A stretch of DNA of 6,559 nucleotides, taken from Pedosphaera sp. (GTDB taxonomy: Bacteria > Verrucomicrobiota > Verrucomicrobiia > Limisphaerales > Pedosphaeraceae). Below the pieces are notes generated by a model. The model searched no databases. It saw only the letters and a list, made by a program, of their open reading frames with translations, and had not been told where the DNA came from. The DNA lies in contig JAQGOT010000207.1 in the NCBI GenBank assembly GCA_028293465.1, positions 1-6,559 on the forward strand. The letters run 5' to 3'. The translations under genes and the position numbers were made by a program. Shown piece after piece: positions 5,369 through 6,559 of the stretch (position 1 is its first letter; each line of letters begins with the position of its first letter).

Positions 5369-6559
5369 ATGCAGCAACTTTTCGCCATTGTCGGTCTGAC
5401 CTGGAAGGCGGCGTTCCGTTACCGGCTGTTTTGGGTGCTGACGTTTCTGCTGCTCGCGGCGGTGGTGGGGTTGCCTTTGTTGATCAAGGACGACGGCACG
5501 GCGGAAGGCTTCACGCAAATTCTGCTGACCTACACCCTCAGCGCGGTCACCGCCATTCTTGGCATTTGCACACTTTGGCTGGCGTGCGGCACGCTTGCTC
5601 GTGACATCGAGGAGTGCCAGGTGCAGATGATCGCCGTCAAACCCATCGCGCGGTGGCAGATCTGGCTGGGCAAATGGCTCGGGCTCCTCTCGCTCAATGC
5701 AGTGCTCCTGGCCGTGTCGGGGTTGAGCATTTTTGGCCTGCTCGAATGGCGCGCTAAGCAACTCCCGCCCGATCAGCAAGACCGCTTAAAAAATGAAGTC
5801 CTCGTGGCGCGCGCCTCGATCAAAGAGGACAGCATGGAGCCGATCATCGAAAAAGAAACCGAAAAGCGTTTCCAAGACCGGATGAAAAAAAGCGGCGGCA
5901 CCGGAGTGGACGTGCGGGCGGCACGGCTCCAGTTGCGTGAGCAGGTCAAGGCGGAGATCCAGGTTGTTGCTCCCGATCGCATTCGTCCCTGGGTCATTCA
6001 CCTTGGGGGAGTGAAAGACGCTTTGAAGGACCAGCGGCTTTTTCTGCGGGTCAAGTTCAACACGGCGGACTCCAGTTCGTCCGGCACTTTCTACGCTGAA
6101 TGGCAGATCGGTGTTCCGCCCAGCGTCCGCCCGTGGGGAAGCGAACTCATGAGCCTCGCACCGGATACCTTCCATGAATTCCCCATTCCCGCGAATTTGT
6201 TCGATCAAAAAGGCGATCTGACCATCCTCTTCCATAATCCCAACCAGGTGGCCCTCTTGTTTCCGCTCGATGAAGGCATGGAAGTGCTGTATCGCCAGGG
6301 CGGCTTCGGGTTCAACTTCGTTCGCGGCCTGGGGATCATCCTTTGTTGGATGGCCTTGTTGGCGACCGTGGGTCTGGCTTCGGCCAGCTTTCTTTCCTTT
6401 CCGGTGGCGGCCTTTTTCTCGCTGGGAATGTTGATCATCGGCCTGTCCAGCGGCACCCTCTCCAATGTGGTTCAGGAAGGGACGGTGATGGGGATGAACG
6501 AGGAAAATGGGGTCGTCGGCCATTCAGCCATTGACGGGGTGATCGTCCCGTTGTTTCGC
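5369..6559 (+). CDS. ABC-2 type transporter permease, 3' partial
   Basis: An open frame of 397 codons runs from the ATG at 5369 to the right edge without a stop. An in-frame TAG at 5363-5365 fixes this ATG as the earliest start; no strong ribosome binding site is seen. It should be the membrane channel for the preceding ATPase. Membrane helices are apparent at about 19-39, 52-74, 99-124, 318-340 and 343-365, with more expected beyond the edge. The segment 78-105 (RDIEE, then KPIARWQIWLGKWLG) is the typical cytoplasmic coupling loop of NosY/ABC-2 permeases. Between helices 3 and 4 lies a hydrophilic domain of about 190 residues (128-315). Its first part is charged and helical (140-195) and its second is strand-rich with Trp/Phe. 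By topology it lies outside the cytoplasmic membrane. The substrate cannot be inferred. The spacer of 50 bases to the ATPase gene supports co-transcription. Confidence 0.85.
   Translation, partial: MQQLFAIVGLTWKAAFRYRLFWVLTFLLLAAVVGLPLLIKDDGTAEGFTQILLTYTLSAVTAILGICTLWLACGTLARDIEECQVQMIAVKPIARWQIWLGKWLGLLSLNAVLLAVSGLSIFGLLEWRAKQLPPDQQDRLKNEVLVARASIKEDSMEPIIEKETEKRFQDRMKKSGGTGVDVRAARLQLREQVKAEIQVVAPDRIRPWVIHLGGVKDALKDQRLFLRVKFNTADSSSSGTFYAEWQIGVPPSVRPWGSELMSLAPDTFHEFPIPANLFDQKGDLTILFHNPNQVALLFPLDEGMEVLYRQGGFGFNFVRGLGIILCWMALLATVGLASASFLSFPVAAFFSLGMLIIGLSSGTLSNVVQEGTVMGMNEENGVVGHSAIDGVIVPLFR

Noticed and set aside
5786..6523. A 245-codon minus-strand frame near the right edge
   Set aside because: The plus-strand frame 5369-6559 has membrane helices and an ABC-2 coupling loop and follows its ATPase; the antisense frame has no domain or sensible start context.

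Overview
The window is a fully coding, moderately GC-rich bacterial segment with six genes, all on the + strand and tightly packed; no stretch above 50 bases lacks a gene. I see no RNA genes, CRISPR arrays, insertion sequences or attachment sites. Gene style (paired HflC/HflK-like proteins, an ABC-2 system with a long Ala/Pro tail, a small antitoxin-like protein) would fit a Verrucomicrobia- or Planctomycetes-type bacterium. That placement is an impression, not something the sequence proves.

Region 1 (1-3838) is a likely operon for membrane quality control and metal handling. It holds the C-terminal two thirds of an HflC-like SPFH protein (cut by the left edge), then an HflK-like SPFH protein 3 bases downstream, then a P1B-type heavy-metal ATPase 11 bases further on. 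The HflK-like protein and the ATPase both begin with a His/Asp/Glu-rich tail. By family topology both tails should lie in the cytoplasm. Their coding DNA shares an exact 15-base stretch. The ATPase lacks the usual HMA domain and does not carry the canonical Cu or Zn/Cd residues in its last two membrane helices, so its metal cannot be assigned from the sequence.

Region 2 (3839-4094) is a 45-base spacer with a small GC hairpin, then a 66-residue protein resembling the antitoxin half of toxin-antitoxin pairs, with no toxin beside it.

Region 3 (4095-6559) is an ABC-2 type transporter: an ATPase subunit with a degenerate heptanucleotide repeat near its start codon and an unusual C-terminal tail with three spaced copies of a short motif, followed by its membrane permease. 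The permease has a large extracytoplasmic domain and runs off the right edge.

The best candidate for something undescribed is the HflC/HflK plus metal-ATPase cluster with matching metal-binding tails. It suggests an SPFH membrane platform physically or functionally tied to a metal exporter. This is inference; the gene order and tails are seen directly.
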